64,000 bases of DNA from Ophioderma brevispina (lineage: Eukaryota; Echinodermata; Ophiuroidea; Amphilepidida; Ophiodermatidae). Made by a program: the position numbers and the translations under genes. The notes under the pieces are model-generated. The model ran no database searches. It saw nothing but the letters and a program-made list of their open reading frames with translations, and was not told the DNA's origin. This document shows positions 32,540 to 43,180 of this stretch, one piece after another. The DNA is taken from assembly GCA_023653785.1 (NCBI GenBank), contig JAMKCH010051327.1, positions 62,001-126,000 on the forward strand, written 5' to 3'. How positions within the stretch are numbered: position 1 is the first letter of the stretch; each line of letters starts with the position of its first letter.

Positions 32540-33470
32540 TTTTCAGATTCAGATTTATTTTTGTCTCTTCACAAAATACGTACACATGTCAAAATAGATG
32601 AAAAAACCTTACAATTTTGATAACCATAGATTATGTACAAAGAGGAACTATTTGGTTGTATACAAATGATAACGTAGTACTGAGATGGTTAAATGAAGCA
32701 TATTTCTCAAAAGTAAAGACAGATAAACGTTATAATATTACAGGAAATCAATACAAAGCCGAATTATGGAATACATACTTGGTGAAGGGACGAGGACGCT
32801 GCTAAACGCAAGGCGTGAGGTCGCAATGCCCTCTACAAAAGTGGGCAAAACATTGAAAAAGTTACAAGAGATATGCTTAAATAGAAAAAAAACAAAGGGG
32901 GGCAAGACAAAATACACAGGACAGGACAAACTAGGAGAAACATGATGTCTGACTAAGAGTATTTAAAAATGAAATGATAGGTTAAGATGAGATACAGAGA
33001 GAAGAGGGGAAAGGGAGAAGGAAAACTAACATATTAAAAAGGCAAGTTATCATACACTCTAAGAAAAAAAGGTACGAAAGAGGTTCTAAACTTGTCCTCT
33101 ATATGGAACCCTGTAAGGTTCTTCAATCAACCAAAAATTAACAAAAATGCTGTATAGCACCTTTTATGGTTCTGTTAGGAACCATTTTGGGTTCTCAGAT
33201 TTTTAAGAACCATTTTTCAGGGTTCCATTCTTGAAGGTTCCATATAGAGGACAAAAAAGGTTTCTAAAGCCGTATTTTTTCTTAGAGTGTACAGGTTGAC
33301 AAGAGACTTTTTAAACTTGTTTTTAAAGGATGATAGTGAGGGGAATTCTGGAGTTCAGAAGGTAATTGCATCCACAACTTAGGGTCATGATATTGAGATT
33401 TTTTACCAAAACATCTAATCCATGAAATCCAATGCAGTAAATGTTTTAACGAAAAAGTACACACACCCGC
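32540..33470 (-). pseudogene. CR1/L2-like LINE 3' end
   Basis: Minus-strand reading of 33,290-33,464 includes KSQYHDPKLWMQLPSELQNS and PLKTSLKSLL, the closing (A)PKLWN-LP...I-NS...FK-LK block of CR1/L2 ORF2. The rest is 3' UTR ending near 32,540 in AATAAATCTGAATCTGAAAA on the minus strand, a polyadenylation-like hexamer plus a short repeat tail typical of these LINEs. A MITE (33,055-33,289) is inserted in or beside the end of the coding part. Confidence 0.7.
33055..33289. mobile_element. 235-bp MITE with GGAACC/GGTTCC words and TA duplication
   Basis: The ends CACTCTAAGAAAAAA and TTTTTTCTTAGAGTG are inverted and flanked by TA on both sides (33,053-54 and 33,290-91), as in Tc1/mariner insertions. 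The arms continue inverted with TTGTCCTCTATATGGAACC (left) and GGTTCCATATAGAGGACAA (right). The interior repeats GGTTC/GAACC words at irregular spacing. There is no ORF. Confidence 0.85.
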
Positions 33471-34439
33471 CCATAAAATGAATCAACCCAACCGCGCACG
33501 TAAATGTTCTAAGCACACCGCGTACTCTCATTAACACACACACCATGCAATGACAAATATCATAATTTTTGTCCAATCACATTTCTTCAAATATAATATA
33601 CGTTTATGAATAGAGTGCAAGAAATTTAAAGAAAATAATGGTTTGACCTGACAATAACTGCAACAGAAACAATTTTGGTGTTATACTTAGAAATGATGAG
33701 AGAAGAACATATCAAAGTAGCGCGGGGGAACATGCATTTGCAGAGAGGCAAGGATTGTATAGGGGAAAATATAGAGTAGGTTTAATTGTACTGAAATCTA
33801 TACCAACATTTTGGCCATATCCTATGGATTAAAAAAGGTATAGTTTGCCCTATCTGTGGGTTATAGTTAAATAGCTATAGGGCAATAAAGGTTTAAGGTC
33901 ATACTTGAGTAACATTTTCAGAATGCTCCGATTCTTTTCAAAATGATCCCAAATTTTTCATATAACATTCCCAAAGGACCAGAAAATATAATACTTGCAC
34001 TCACTTCACCATTTGGTCAAGCAATTAGAGGTCAAAATGTAACAACGGTCAACACATCCTATGGGGTCATTAATACTTACCATCTAATTTACATGGTAAA
34101 ATGTCAAATGCAGAGCAAATATGCATTTTCTGTTGTAGGATATGACCATACAAACAGTTTGAGCCATCGGCAAAATCGGAGCACTCTAAGAGGATTACCC
34201 CAGGATGACCTTGAACCGTTATGAGCCTATAATCCTGAAAATAATGACCGTAGATATGGCAAACTTAATCCTCATGATCAGATAAATAAGCTGGTGCAGG
34301 TTTCAAAACAAATAGACCTCTTTTACTTTTTGCTGCTTTTCCCATGATTCTCTCTGGTAGCTATAAAACACAGTCGTTTCCAAATTGGCTTGCTTTTCGT
34401 CGCTAGGACTATCAGAGATAACCATTGGAAACGGAGTTC
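33471..34439. other. Unassigned
   Basis: The 93-codon plus-strand frame at 33,943-34,224 has no motif. No other feature recognised. Confidence 0.35.
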
Positions 34440-34575
34440 TTAAAAGATCTTGAAAGTGTTATACTCCATTTCACTACCTTCGAGATTGGAAGGTCGCCCC
34501 AGTAAACCACGCACGCTGGCTTGAAATAAAGATTGACTGATTGATTGATTGACTGATTGATTGATTGATTGAAGC
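34440..34575 (+). mobile_element. LINE 3' tail with (ATTG)n
   Basis: CCACGCACGCTGGCTTGAAATAAAGATTGACTGATTGATTG: a polyadenylation-like AATAAA followed by a TTGA/ATTG microsatellite (34,531-34,572), the usual end of CR1/L2-type elements that lack poly(A). Confidence 0.55.
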
Positions 34576-34975
34576 GACGGCGTTTTTACACGCGCGAACA
34601 AAGACGGCATATCTTGACGCGTGCGTAAAAGCTGCGTCAAGGTTATGACATCACTGCACGGAGGTAGAGAAGTGGATTATAGACAGAAAGGGAATTGGCC
34701 ATGTCTATTGGTCAATTGGTAACGCATACCAAGTTTTATCTTCTGTGAAGCTCTCGTTTTAGTGTAGAACTTGTTTGTAATATCGAGTTTTGTAAATATA
34801 TGTAGTTCAAATATAATTGTGTAAATTTCCAATAAACTGAATACGTGTCGTCACACCAAACCTTTGAGTTCACCGTTTCTCTTATTGAGTAATGCTTGGG
34901 CTGTGTTCCCTGAACACCAAATTCCTATTCTTCTCGGGACACGGTTCCAGCCTTACGTTTATTTTATATATAGAA
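34576..34975. other. Unassigned, possible LTR-like 3' end
   Basis: CCAATAAACTGAATACGTGTCG at 34,829 resembles a polyadenylation signal in an LTR R region, but I see no matching second LTR, primer site or gag/pol. Confidence 0.25.
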
Positions 34976-36480
34976 TAGGTTTTCCCGGTCAAATTCGTAC
35001 TTATTTCATTCAATAAGTATTATGGTATTTCAATTTCGTGATGAATTTGATTGCATAGCCATACACCGGTATCAATTTAATACAAAATACAAACAGTTTC
35101 ATTTTCAGCCATTCAATTTCATTTCTGTGCAATTAAATTCGTTTTGGTTCAATCAAATTAGTTTTTATCCAAACAATTGTCTAATAAATGCAAGGAATTT
35201 GATAAAATGACATACAAAATCACCATGTTTGTCGTCACGTAGCAACGTAAGTCTACTTGTGTTTTCAGTTTCGTTTATGTTCATTCAATTTACATTGTAT
35301 GGCATTCTATTTGATAAATGAACAATCTTTCAAAACCATGTAAGTGTAATAAATCTTGAAATAATTTCTATACTGTAGAATAATTATTTTCGGAAATTAA
35401 ACGATAACCAGTAAGTAACTGAAGTCAGTATCGTTCGCTTCTTCGCGATTTATACGATTTAATCCATAATATAGTTTTTTCTCTTTCTTTTTTCCCTTAT
35501 ACCTCTTTATATATATTTCCCCCCTTTCTTGTTTGTTAACTTTGTTTATCTACTTTTTTTTTGTTGTTATTTTTGTTTTCTTTTTCTTAGGATTATCAAA
35601 ATGTTGTTGCAGATTTAACATAAGAAATAGACCCTACCATGTTCACATATTATCGCATTGTATATAATTTGGGAATGAAATATTCAAGGACTTCTCCCTT
35701 GTCGATAGTCCTGCCGAAAACAGTCTGTATACATACCATAGGCCTACATAACCATTACGCAGTAACAACTATGTTTAGGAATAAATACTTCCCTGCACAC
35801 TAACTTTGCAACACACCATTTTAAAATTTCAAAGCCTAAACGCGCGCGCGCACATACACACACACTCACACACACACCACACCCTGGCGCGCGCGCGCGC
35901 GAGCACATACACACACAATACCACACCACATTTTTTAAAAACGTTGACATTTTTACAGTGATGTGAGGTATACGTGTGTACTACATTTGCAGTATATATT
36001 ATCTTTTCTTGAAATGTTAACTCTTTGTGGTTTTTCAAGATTGAGTCCACACCATTTATTACTTATCTGAAGTCCAATTCCAAGAAATTTACATATTGCT
36101 GACGATCTATAGGAGGCCGTTACAATCTCATTCAACGACCCAAATTGCCGTTCTTAAAAGATGCAGCTGTTGTACATTGAACGAACGAAAACGAATTCAT
36201 TTGCACAGCAACCAACCTAACATGTCACGCTTCTTTTTGAATACCTTTTCTCTCCCTAATTCATACAATTTCTATGTAATGTTGTTTAACTTTCGGGAAC
36301 TTGGACGACCTATTAGGCGATTGAATATGCTTTAATTATATTTCATTTTAATTGCTTGAACGATTTGCGAATTGGGATTGGTTATATCAATTTGCACTAT
36401 ACATTTTAGAGTGGCGTTCAATTCGCGCGAAATCGAATAACCCAAAGTTAATTCGAATGAAATTTACTATTAAAATTGAC
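34976..36480. repeat. ATTCAATTT-word arms, with a CA/CG simple repeat between
   Basis: 34,977 onward (AGGTTTTCCCGGTCAAATTCG) and 36,287 onward (GGAACTTGGACGACC) both resemble the ends of the transposon at 54.9-57.5 kb. Each is followed by some 200-350 bp dense in CAATTT/AAATTG/ATTCG words. Both arms here have the same orientation, so they may be two partial copies. 35,838-35,915 is a CA- and CG-rich simple repeat (GCGCGCGCGC). Confidence 0.5.
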
Positions 36481-36873
36481 CGGGAAACCTATATTCTATA
36501 TAATCAGTTTGAGTCAATAAAAACCCTACAGTCAGGAAAGATTTTTTCTTCAATGTTACTTTATTTTTTGCTTGAATGTTTGCTCTGGTTGTTTACAGGA
36601 ATAACCCCTATCCAGAAGATTTTTATTTGGTTTCTTTTCGGACTTTGGGTTCAAAACTATGCGAATTTTGCGGAAATACCTAAAATAAATGTTTCTGTTG
36701 TGGCAGATTTTAGCCCAATTATAATGCGGAGAACTGACCCCGACGTATACCCTAACATTATATCAAAAGCAATTCACCCATCAATTTCAGATGGTATCGC
36801 TTTCTTCTCAACAAAACATATCAGTGCAATTCTAAAACGGTCTATGTGTAACATAATTATACACATAACATAA
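36352..36873 (+). CDS. Unrecognised hydrophobic open frame
   Basis: Open for 173 codons from a TTG; the first ATG is at 36,459, giving about 138 residues. There is a hydrophobic stretch (MLLYFLLECLLWLFTGI) and a second one (FIWFLFGLWV), then a polar part with SIVADF-like sequence. It starts inside word-repeat DNA, and no splice or promoter signal is visible. It may be part of a transposon or chance. Confidence 0.15.
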   Translation: MLERFANWDWLYQFALYILEWRSIRAKSNNPKLIRMKFTIKIDRETYILYNQFESIKTLQSGKIFSSMLLYFLLECLLWLFTGITPIQKIFIWFLFGLWVQNYANFAEIPKINVSVVADFSPIIMRRTDPDVYPNIISKAIHPSISDGIAFFSTKHISAILKRSMCNIIIHIT

Positions 36874-38230
36874 CGTACATTTAAGTTATTTTTTGTCCAT
36901 CCACATACATTGTACAACATAATAGCTATCACATAAAATACAATATTGTATGAAATACATAATTAATGATGATGTGGAAGAGTACTGGGAAATAAGCCAA
37001 GAGGCCTGTCAAGTCCCAGACTCAGTGTGTCAATGTTTCAATTTGTCATAAGTTTGATATGAATACTTTTTTATAAGAAGATTTAAAAGATATGGATATT
37101 TTTTGATTTTTGAACATGAGTGAGTGGTGTTATGTTGTTCCACTGTTTTACACCGAGGTAACAAATAGATTTTCACCAATTCATTTTAATATTGGGGTAT
37201 CAAAGTCTGCTGCATGTCTTGGTGCATGTATGATTTTTAGCTCATGTAACCATGTTTGGTAAATGTGTTTGGCAACAGGTTATTACAGTATTTGAAACAT
37301 AAATGTCAAAATTAGATACACAAGTATCTACAATTTAAGTTGATTATTGATTTAAAGCGCGGATTATAGAAGAACTTCTATATTCATCTGATACTGACTG
37401 CTCTTAATTGCACGTTTTTGTATGTATGAGATTTCCCTTTTCAACATTGCAGTGCAAAAATATCTCATCAAATAACATACCATTGTTTTCAATCATAAAG
37501 TTCATTATTTGAATAATCCCTCCATATCAATTGTGTCCAAGTTCATGCACCAGTAAGAAACTGCTCAGTGCGAGACTTGTTGTTTTACATCATCTAAGGC
37601 AATATTTTGCACAAATACAGTATACCTCAGCGTCCTTTACTTGCGATAAGAACTAAAGCTGAAGTATTCTGTACAATAAATTGGAATTAAACTTAAAAAT
37701 TAAATATCGCACTTTTTTCAAGCGGAATACAAAACCTTCTTTGGTTTCACTTTGGCTCCCACGGTTAGTTGTAGGTTACAACCATGAACTCTTGCTGAAC
37801 CAAAAGTAAACTGTGTCTTACACCAGCTATTTGACCTTCTATTTGTGAAATTTAACATTTTTACGCAGCCATTTTCTTTTGTTAATCTACGGGTATTATT
37901 TTATAATCCTTCAATTACTTCCCCACCTTCTATTTGATTTAAACAATACTTTGGGTTAAGTGTTTTTACTCAAACCGCACTGATGAACACCATGTTACTC
38001 TATGTTAAACGATGCATCTTTGTTTGGCTCAAACTCAAAATCGGCCACTCCACAGATTTTTTACGTTCTCTCAACACAAGAGGCTACTTCTTACGCTAAA
38101 GTCAAATGGACAACAACATAAACGTTTCTGAAAGCCTGTTTATCTTCTTTAAAAACAAAAGCAAACATTGAGCAAAAATAATTCTTAAATATTTTAATTA
38201 TTTTTTATCTGAATGTAGGGTTTTTATAAT
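36874..38230. other. Unassigned AT-rich stretch
   Basis: 1.36 kb without an open frame of note or any repeat I can match within the window. Confidence 0.45.
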
Positions 38231-38234
38231 TGAC

Positions 38235-38345
38235 TCACACTGTATATATATATATAACATATATCTAGATATATATATAGATATTAGAGATATCTATATA
38301 TATAGATAGAGATATATATATATATATAGATATATTATATATAAT
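38235..38345. repeat. TA-rich palindromic simple repeat
   Basis: TATATA runs interrupted by CTAG and TCTAGATATA words form a near-palindrome of about 110 bp (centre near 38,285) able to extrude a hairpin. Confidence 0.8.
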
Positions 38346-38389
38346 TAAATGTGGGGAATGGATTCAGGGGAGATGCACAAAGATGGAAG

Positions 38390-39135
38390 AGAGTGACCCA
38401 TAGTTTGGCAAGAGATTTGGTGTGTGGAAGATGCAAGAAGGGAGTTGAGGGACCGTGGGGAGGAGGTGGAAACGGTTGTTGTGACGACGGTGGGGGGGGA
38501 ACAGTGAGAGGAGTTCACATACCCAGGTGACAGGATTAGTGGGGTGGGTGGGGATGTGAGGCGGCTTGACAGCCAGGTAGTAAGGTTATGGGGGGTGATA
38601 GTTTCGAGAGTGTGGCGAGAGTTGTTACTTGGCAGAAGATTTCCTTTGAAGCTGAAAGGGATGTTTTGTCCAGGAGTGTGGTGTGAGATCAGTGATGATG
38701 TAGTTGGGAGTGAGAGAGGACATGGTGCGCTTAGTGATAAATGGGAATGGGAGGAGGTGTTGAGTGATGTGTGCAGTAGACTATGAGTCGTGCAATGGTG
38801 AGAGCGAATGGGTGGTGTGAAATGTATTGTGATAGGAAGAAGACTGAGGATTTGATGCAGATGTTGGGTTGGGAGAGGCGGCCTTGACCGATGTGTGCGA
38901 GGGCGAGATGGGGAGTAGCTGTATGGGCACGTCTGAGGAAGGATGAGAGCTGTTTTTTTAAAAGGGGGCTTTTGAGTTTGAGGTGGGTGGTGGTTGCGGA
39001 AGAGGGCCGACCAAAGAGGACATGGCGGAAGCAAGTGGAGGAGGAGGAGAGTAGTAGTAAGGGTTGGGTTGAGGGTGGGGGAGCGTTGAAATCGGAGCGA
39101 AATGGAAGGACCCCCCCCCGGGCAAGCCTCCCAAG
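38390..39135 (+). pseudogene. LINE reverse transcriptase C-terminal relic
   Basis: Plus-strand frames include GGDVRRLDSQVVRLWG (38,550), RRFPLKLKGMFCPGVWC (38,636), a frame giving LMQMLGWERRP, then RLRKDESCFF and GRPKRTWRKQVEEE (39,008). This order, ending in the G-R-P-K-(K/R)-T-W motif, is the usual C-terminal part of one large group of animal LINE ORF2 proteins. The 229-codon frame on the minus strand over the same bases is S/P/T-rich shadow. The frames are broken and the catalytic RT core lies outside the fragment. Confidence 0.75.
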
Positions 39136-39223
39136 GCGATTGCGTACGAATGTAGTGAATCTGGCCCCACCGGGTGTTTTAGCTGGGACAAAAACCGGAT
39201 TTAAAACTTTGGTTTTTATACTA

Positions 39224-39224
<1 letters not shown>

Positions 39225-39265
<41 letters not shown>

Positions 39266-39315
39266 TAGATAATATAATATTATATTATATATATATATAG
39301 ATATATATATAATAT
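39225..39315. repeat. TA simple repeat
   Basis: A (TA)n tract with TATTATATTA interruptions. Together with the tract at 38,235-38,345 it brackets the LINE fragment. Confidence 0.8.
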
Positions 39316-39767
39316 TATCCCTATACGTACATAACTCCGTACTAGGAAATTTTCCACGGTGGGTGGACCTGACGTATTGAGATTTCGGAGTGTCAATTTT
39401 GGTATCCGTATTAGTCGTTCCTCCTCTAATGTCCACCGGCCACTTCCAGGTGAAGCCAAGAGGAAAATTTTTGAATGATAAGTGACATTTCACCCCCTGG
39501 TTCGATTAGTAGATCTAGGGGGATTTTCAGCTGACCCATTGAAGTGGTCGCTAACTGGAAAAATCTCGAGCCGTGACCCAGCTACGTGATCTTTTCACCG
39601 AGAGTATGGGTGTCATAATCCAGAGCGATTACCAAGGAAGCGGTCGCTCTGGAGCTAGAAATTCTGATCAAGTCGGGACACGGCCCAGCGAAACTTTCAG
39701 CGGAACCTCGGGTGGTGACCCGTGGAACCTCAGGTGGTACAAGAGCATTGGGGCGCATGCCTGAGAA
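39316..39767. other. Unassigned
   Basis: No gene recognised. GGAACCTCGGGTGGTGACCC and TGGAACCTCAGGTGGTACA (39,702-39,741) are a short direct repeat. Confidence 0.4.
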
Positions 39768-40105
39768 GCCGCATGTTGCTTTACAGTAATGTTCGGCCTA
39801 CTTCATGATCTGGTCCTAACCCCCGACCTTTGCCGGTCGCAAAACCTGAACTTGCCTTGGCAAATGACCCTTCATTTGGCGGGTAACTAAGGGCGGTCCC
39901 GCACGCCTCTGAAGGGCGCGTGCTGTTTTACCCTGATGTTGGGCCTATGGCATGAATCGGTCCCAACTCCTGACCTTTACTCGGTCGCAACCCCAGACCT
40001 GGAGACAGGCCAAACTGACCCTTCATCTTGACGGTACACTAAGGGGCGGCTTCCGCACACATGTTTAAGGCGGCGTGCAGTTTTACCCGTAATGGTCGCC
40101 TACAG
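39768..40105. repeat. Tandem repeat, about 150-bp unit
   Basis: Units start at about 39,768, 39,916 and 40,071 (the last partial). Each has GC-TGCTTTTAC-CTGATGTT-GGCCTA, GGTCC-AACC-C-GACCTTT, CGGTCGCAA and TGACCCTTCAT-TTG. Units differ by substitutions and indels. No coding. Confidence 0.7.
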
Positions 40106-40339
40106 TCTATTAATTAACCCTTTTGCTAATTTAAAAGGGGATTGTTTGTTTTTAATTTGTTCTGACAATGTAATGTTGGGGGAAAATTGGAGGGCAAGGG
40201 AAATGTGTCTTTCTTTGAATTAAGGTTTAAACATCTGTTATCACAGACATTTTCTGGTAAGATTTATTTGGTGTTGTGGTATAGTATTTCGGCTTCACTT
40301 CTGTGGGTCAGCAGTAGCCTCCAGGCTGCAAGTCCTGTA

Positions 40340-40945
40340 TGGTAGCAGCCGGGGGGAGGTACTCAGTGGATAAAGGGTAGGCATATGTTGCCGCCAATAT
40401 GGGTCACATTTTCACCCCTTAATAAGACAATGGGTCGTTTTTCTCACCTGATACTATATTGAGGGGTCATTTTGATGTCGCCACTATTAAATGGGCCCAT
40501 TTGGTCACAATTTACTATTGAAATGGGTCAATTTTTTGATTTTCGTTTAAAAATCACTGAAAAATGGTTGTGATTTTCAGATTTTCGGAAAAGTTACTAT
40601 AAAAAATGGGCCGCCGATTCCGCCGCCCGCGGCCGACCGATCGAAGTTTGCTAAGTATTACTATAAAATGGTGTGAAATTCAAAGCCACCATAGTAAATG
40701 GGTTCGAAAATTTTGGAACTCACTACTAAAATGGGTTATTTTTGTACCAATTTGGTCAATATAAACTGGGTTAATTTCTTACCCGGAGGGGCCGGGACGC
40801 AAACCTCCTGTACCCAATTTGGGTCGAGTAACCACCCCGTGGTTGCGAGTAGTTTGTATTTGGAGCTGTTTGTTAAACCAACGCACCACGGCAGCAGGGG
40901 AGGTGGGAACCGATAGCTATCCTTGAGAGGATAGGGCCCGGCCAT
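40340..40945. repeat. Interspersed element with ACTATTAAAATGGGTC words
   Basis: Starts at AGCCGGGGGGAGGTACTC and holds many variants of ACTATAAAATGGG(TC) through 40,740, then ACCCGGAGGGGCCGGGAC. G-rich ends and a word-repeat interior suggest a MITE. Confidence 0.5.
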
Positions 40946-41215
40946 TCAGTTCCTTGCCTGGTACAGGATCCAACTACCGGTCGGATGAAGGTCTCCCATG
41001 TGTGGGGTTTTTATTGGCCAGGTTCCATCGGTAGATGTAGGCTGGACTCTGTGTGGTAACAGCATGACGCGATGCTGGGTGACGGAGACCGTTCGCCCTT
41101 GTGGTTAGCAGTAGCTAGCTGAGGGAATTGATGTTAAAAGTGTTGATGTAGTTGACTTGTAGACAGGCCGGCCGGCAGAAGGGTAGGGCAGATAAGGACA
41201 AACAACTGTCTAACA
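40946..41215. other. Unassigned
   Basis: No feature recognised. It may be part of the same element as the minus-strand ORF downstream in map order. Confidence 0.35.
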
Positions 41216-41443
41216 TTGCCAATGGCATTGCCATCAGGCAAGACTCTCCTGGGGATGACCACGCGAGGTTGCTCCCTTCTTGGCAGGATAGCCTTGCCCG
41301 ATGGACTGGATGCTACCGGTGAAGTTGAAGTTGTGTAACATTGCCATGGCATGCCATCAGGCAAGACTATCCTGGGGATGACAACGCGAGGTTGCTCCCT
41401 TCTTGGCAGGATAGCCTTGCCCGATGGACTGGATGCTACAGGG
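41216..41443 (-). repeat. Direct repeat of about 122 bp within a minus-strand coding-like region
   Basis: 41,216-41,322 and 41,338-41,443 are nearly identical (CAGGCAAGACT-TCCTGGGGATGAC; GCCTTGCCCGATGGACTGG). On the minus strand one frame reads SSPSGKAILPRREQPRVVIP in both copies, one frame off the ORF that precedes it, so the duplication may have extended or broken that ORF. Confidence 0.6.
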
Positions 41444-41741
41444 CCCTTTCCCCCGTCTCCTTTGGCCTTCTTGGCTTCGGCTTAGGCAAAGCAGGTCGGG
41501 TGAAGAGCGCCGGCTCCGCTGAAGTTGATGCGCCGGGGTTTGTCCTATACCGCCTCATATCGCGCAGCATTGCTTGGCGCGGTCGGCTGTCATGGCTGCT
41601 GCCGCTACTCTCCCCGATATCCACCCGCGGCTTCTTCGTCTTCTTCTTCTTAGCTTTTTTCTCCTCTACCCCCTCTCTCTTCCTCCCGAAAACTATCTCG
41701 GCCAACTCTTCCTCGGAGGTTGTAATTTCGATTGCGTCCAT
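41436..41741 (-). CDS. Small lysine-rich protein, unrecognised
   Basis: A 101-codon ORF starting MDAIEITTSEEELAEIVFG, an acidic N-terminus followed by a basic run (KKAKKKKTKKPRV, a good nuclear localisation signal), an SSGSS linker, LRDMRRYRTNPGAS and a proline/arginine tail. It starts 33 bp downstream of a TATA box and is followed by two 122-bp repeats that code in an adjacent frame. It could be a small nuclear protein, the start of a larger ORF broken by a frameshift at its end, or a mobile-element ORF1. I do not recognise it. Confidence 0.4.
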   Translation of the reverse strand: MDAIEITTSEEELAEIVFGRKREGVEEKKAKKKKTKKPRVDIGESSGSSHDSRPRQAMLRDMRRYRTNPGASTSAEPALFTRPALPKPKPRRPKETGERAL

Positions 41742-41773
41742 TGCTAAACTGATACAGATCGCTGGCGATCGCT

Positions 41774-41845
41774 CCTTTTATACCCTAGCAGTTTCCCGCC
41801 ACGAATCATCACGTGCCACGCGTCATGTGCGTATCACGTGACGTT
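41774..41845 (-). promoter_or_regulatory. TATA promoter with E-box words
   Basis: On the minus strand GGGTATAAAAGGAGCG (TATAAAAGG at 41,774-41,782) lies 33 bp before the ATG of the lysine-rich ORF. Upstream are two CACGTG E-boxes (at about 41,810 and 41,836), CATGACGCGTGGC, and GTGATAACGTCAC with a CRE-like TGACGT/ACGTCA half. The leader would be only about 10 nt. Confidence 0.4.
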
Positions 41846-41896
41846 ATCACCTGACAAAAGGTATGCGAAAAAGAAAAAGAACAAAAATTGACTTAC

Positions 41897-41978
41897 CTTG
41901 AGTGGGACTCGAACCTGGAAATCCGGAATCCTAGCGGGTTGGTGTAGCGTATGGTCTTCGGTCCACTAGGCCCATCCT
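41897..41978 (-). mobile_element. tRNA-like sequence (SINE head or tRNA pseudogene)
   Basis: On the minus strand GGGCCTAGTGGACC fits an A box and GGTTCGAGTCC (41,905-41,915) is a perfect B box, about 50 bp apart. The T stem next to the B box does not pair, and the acceptor arms do not match, so it is not a working tRNA gene. Confidence 0.5.
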
Positions 41979-41999
41979 GCGTATCTGAACTTACATGAA

Positions 42000-42490
42000 A
42001 ACTGAGGTGCAGTTTTATAATTTTATACCTTGGAATCAAAGTACCTGTCACGTGATGGAACCGGGTCGGTCACATGATGGAAACGGATCTTTTCACCGTC
42101 CAAAATTTCTTCCAAAATGACTATTTCCGGTGAAATTCGCATGCGGCCGGCCTTTCACTACAATCCAATTTTGAAGATTTGACAAAATATCTACATTTGA
42201 AAAATGGAAAAGGTTCCGGTTTCGAAAAATTGACTAAGTCCACTTTTGAAAAAAAAATGTTTAAGTCCAGAGCGGTCCACTGCCTCGGTCTTTAGCGGGA
42301 AATTGGCCCTAGATCCAACAGCCACAGTTAAGGGTAAAAAAAAGTCCAGAGCGGTCGGCTTCCTTGATCTTTAGCCGGAAATCGCCGCTACATGCGTGTA
42401 ACTGGTCCGCTCCGACCACGTAAACTAATAAGCCCCCCCCCCTATAGTATACGTGTGTCATTTGTTGGCTTTTTGGCTACAATTGGAATT
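42000..42490. other. Unassigned, with an 80-bp direct repeat
   Basis: AGTCCAGAGCGGTC followed by GGTCTTTAGC-GGAAAT occurs at 42,264 and 42,342. No gene. Confidence 0.45.
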
Positions 42491-42559
42491 TTGGGTCTTA
42501 AAATGTAGATAATGGTCTCAGGAATCAAAATCAAATTGTTACCATTTTTTTATCCCTTC

Positions 42560-43180
42560 CGTTTGGCGGCCATCTTGGATTTCAAAATGGCTGCCATTTT
42601 CAACACATTTTGCTCTATATCTGGACTTCTGAGCAACATAGAATGTTCAAATTGGTGGCAATACCCATGTTTAAGATGTCGAGGAACACAATTATCACAT
42701 TCAGAAAGTCGTAGATTGTTTCCTTCAGGCGGACATCTTGAATTTCAAAATGGCCGCAATTTTCAACATATTTTGCTCTTTATCTGTACTTCTGAGCAAC
42801 ATAGAAGGCTCAGTTAGCGACAATACCCATGTTTGTGATGTCAAGGAACACAAATATTACATCCGAAAAGTCACAGATTGTTTCCTTCCTGCGGCCATCT
42901 TGAATTTCAAAATGGCCGCCATTTTTAATATATACTTCGTCCAAAATCTGGACTTCTGAGCAACATAAAAGGCTCCATTTGGTGGCAATACCCATGTTTG
43001 TGATGTCAAGGAACGCAATTATTACATTCGAAAAGTCATAGATTGTTTCCTTCAGGTGGCCATCTTGAATTTTAAAATGGTTGCCATTTTTAATATATAC
43101 TTCGCCCAATATCTGGACTTCTGAGCAACATAAAAGGCTCCATTTGGTGGCAATACCCATGTTTGTGATGTTATTGATAT
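42560..43180. repeat. Tandem repeat with AAAATGGCCGCC word, about 163-bp unit
   Basis: Four units begin near 42,565, 42,727, 42,890 and 43,055. Each runs GGCCATCTTGAATTTCAAAATGGCCGCCATTTT, then a CTTCTGAGCAACATA block, GGCAATACCCATGTTTGTGATGTCAAGGAAC, CATTC-AAAGTC and GATTGTTTCCTTC. A further unit lies at about 44,914. Same family as 6.15-6.5 kb. Confidence 0.8.

Noticed and set aside
34640..34900. Solo LTR
   Set aside because: Only an AATAAA-like end is visible. No TG...CA ends, partner LTR or primer-binding site.
38345..39034. 229-codon minus-strand frame rich in S, P, T and H
   Set aside because: It is the complement of a plus-strand LINE RT fragment with recognisable motifs. The composition is a shadow effect.
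41436..41741. Histone H3/CENP-A-like reading of the LRDMRRYRTNPGAS segment
   Set aside because: The resemblance is limited to a few residues around (L)RxxRRY. The histone fold that should follow is absent.
41897..41978. Functional tRNA gene on the minus strand
   Set aside because: A and B boxes are present, but the T and acceptor stems do not pair.
42560..43180. CRISPR array
   Set aside because: Units of about 163 bp repeat along their whole length with no unique spacers, and the DNA is eukaryotic.
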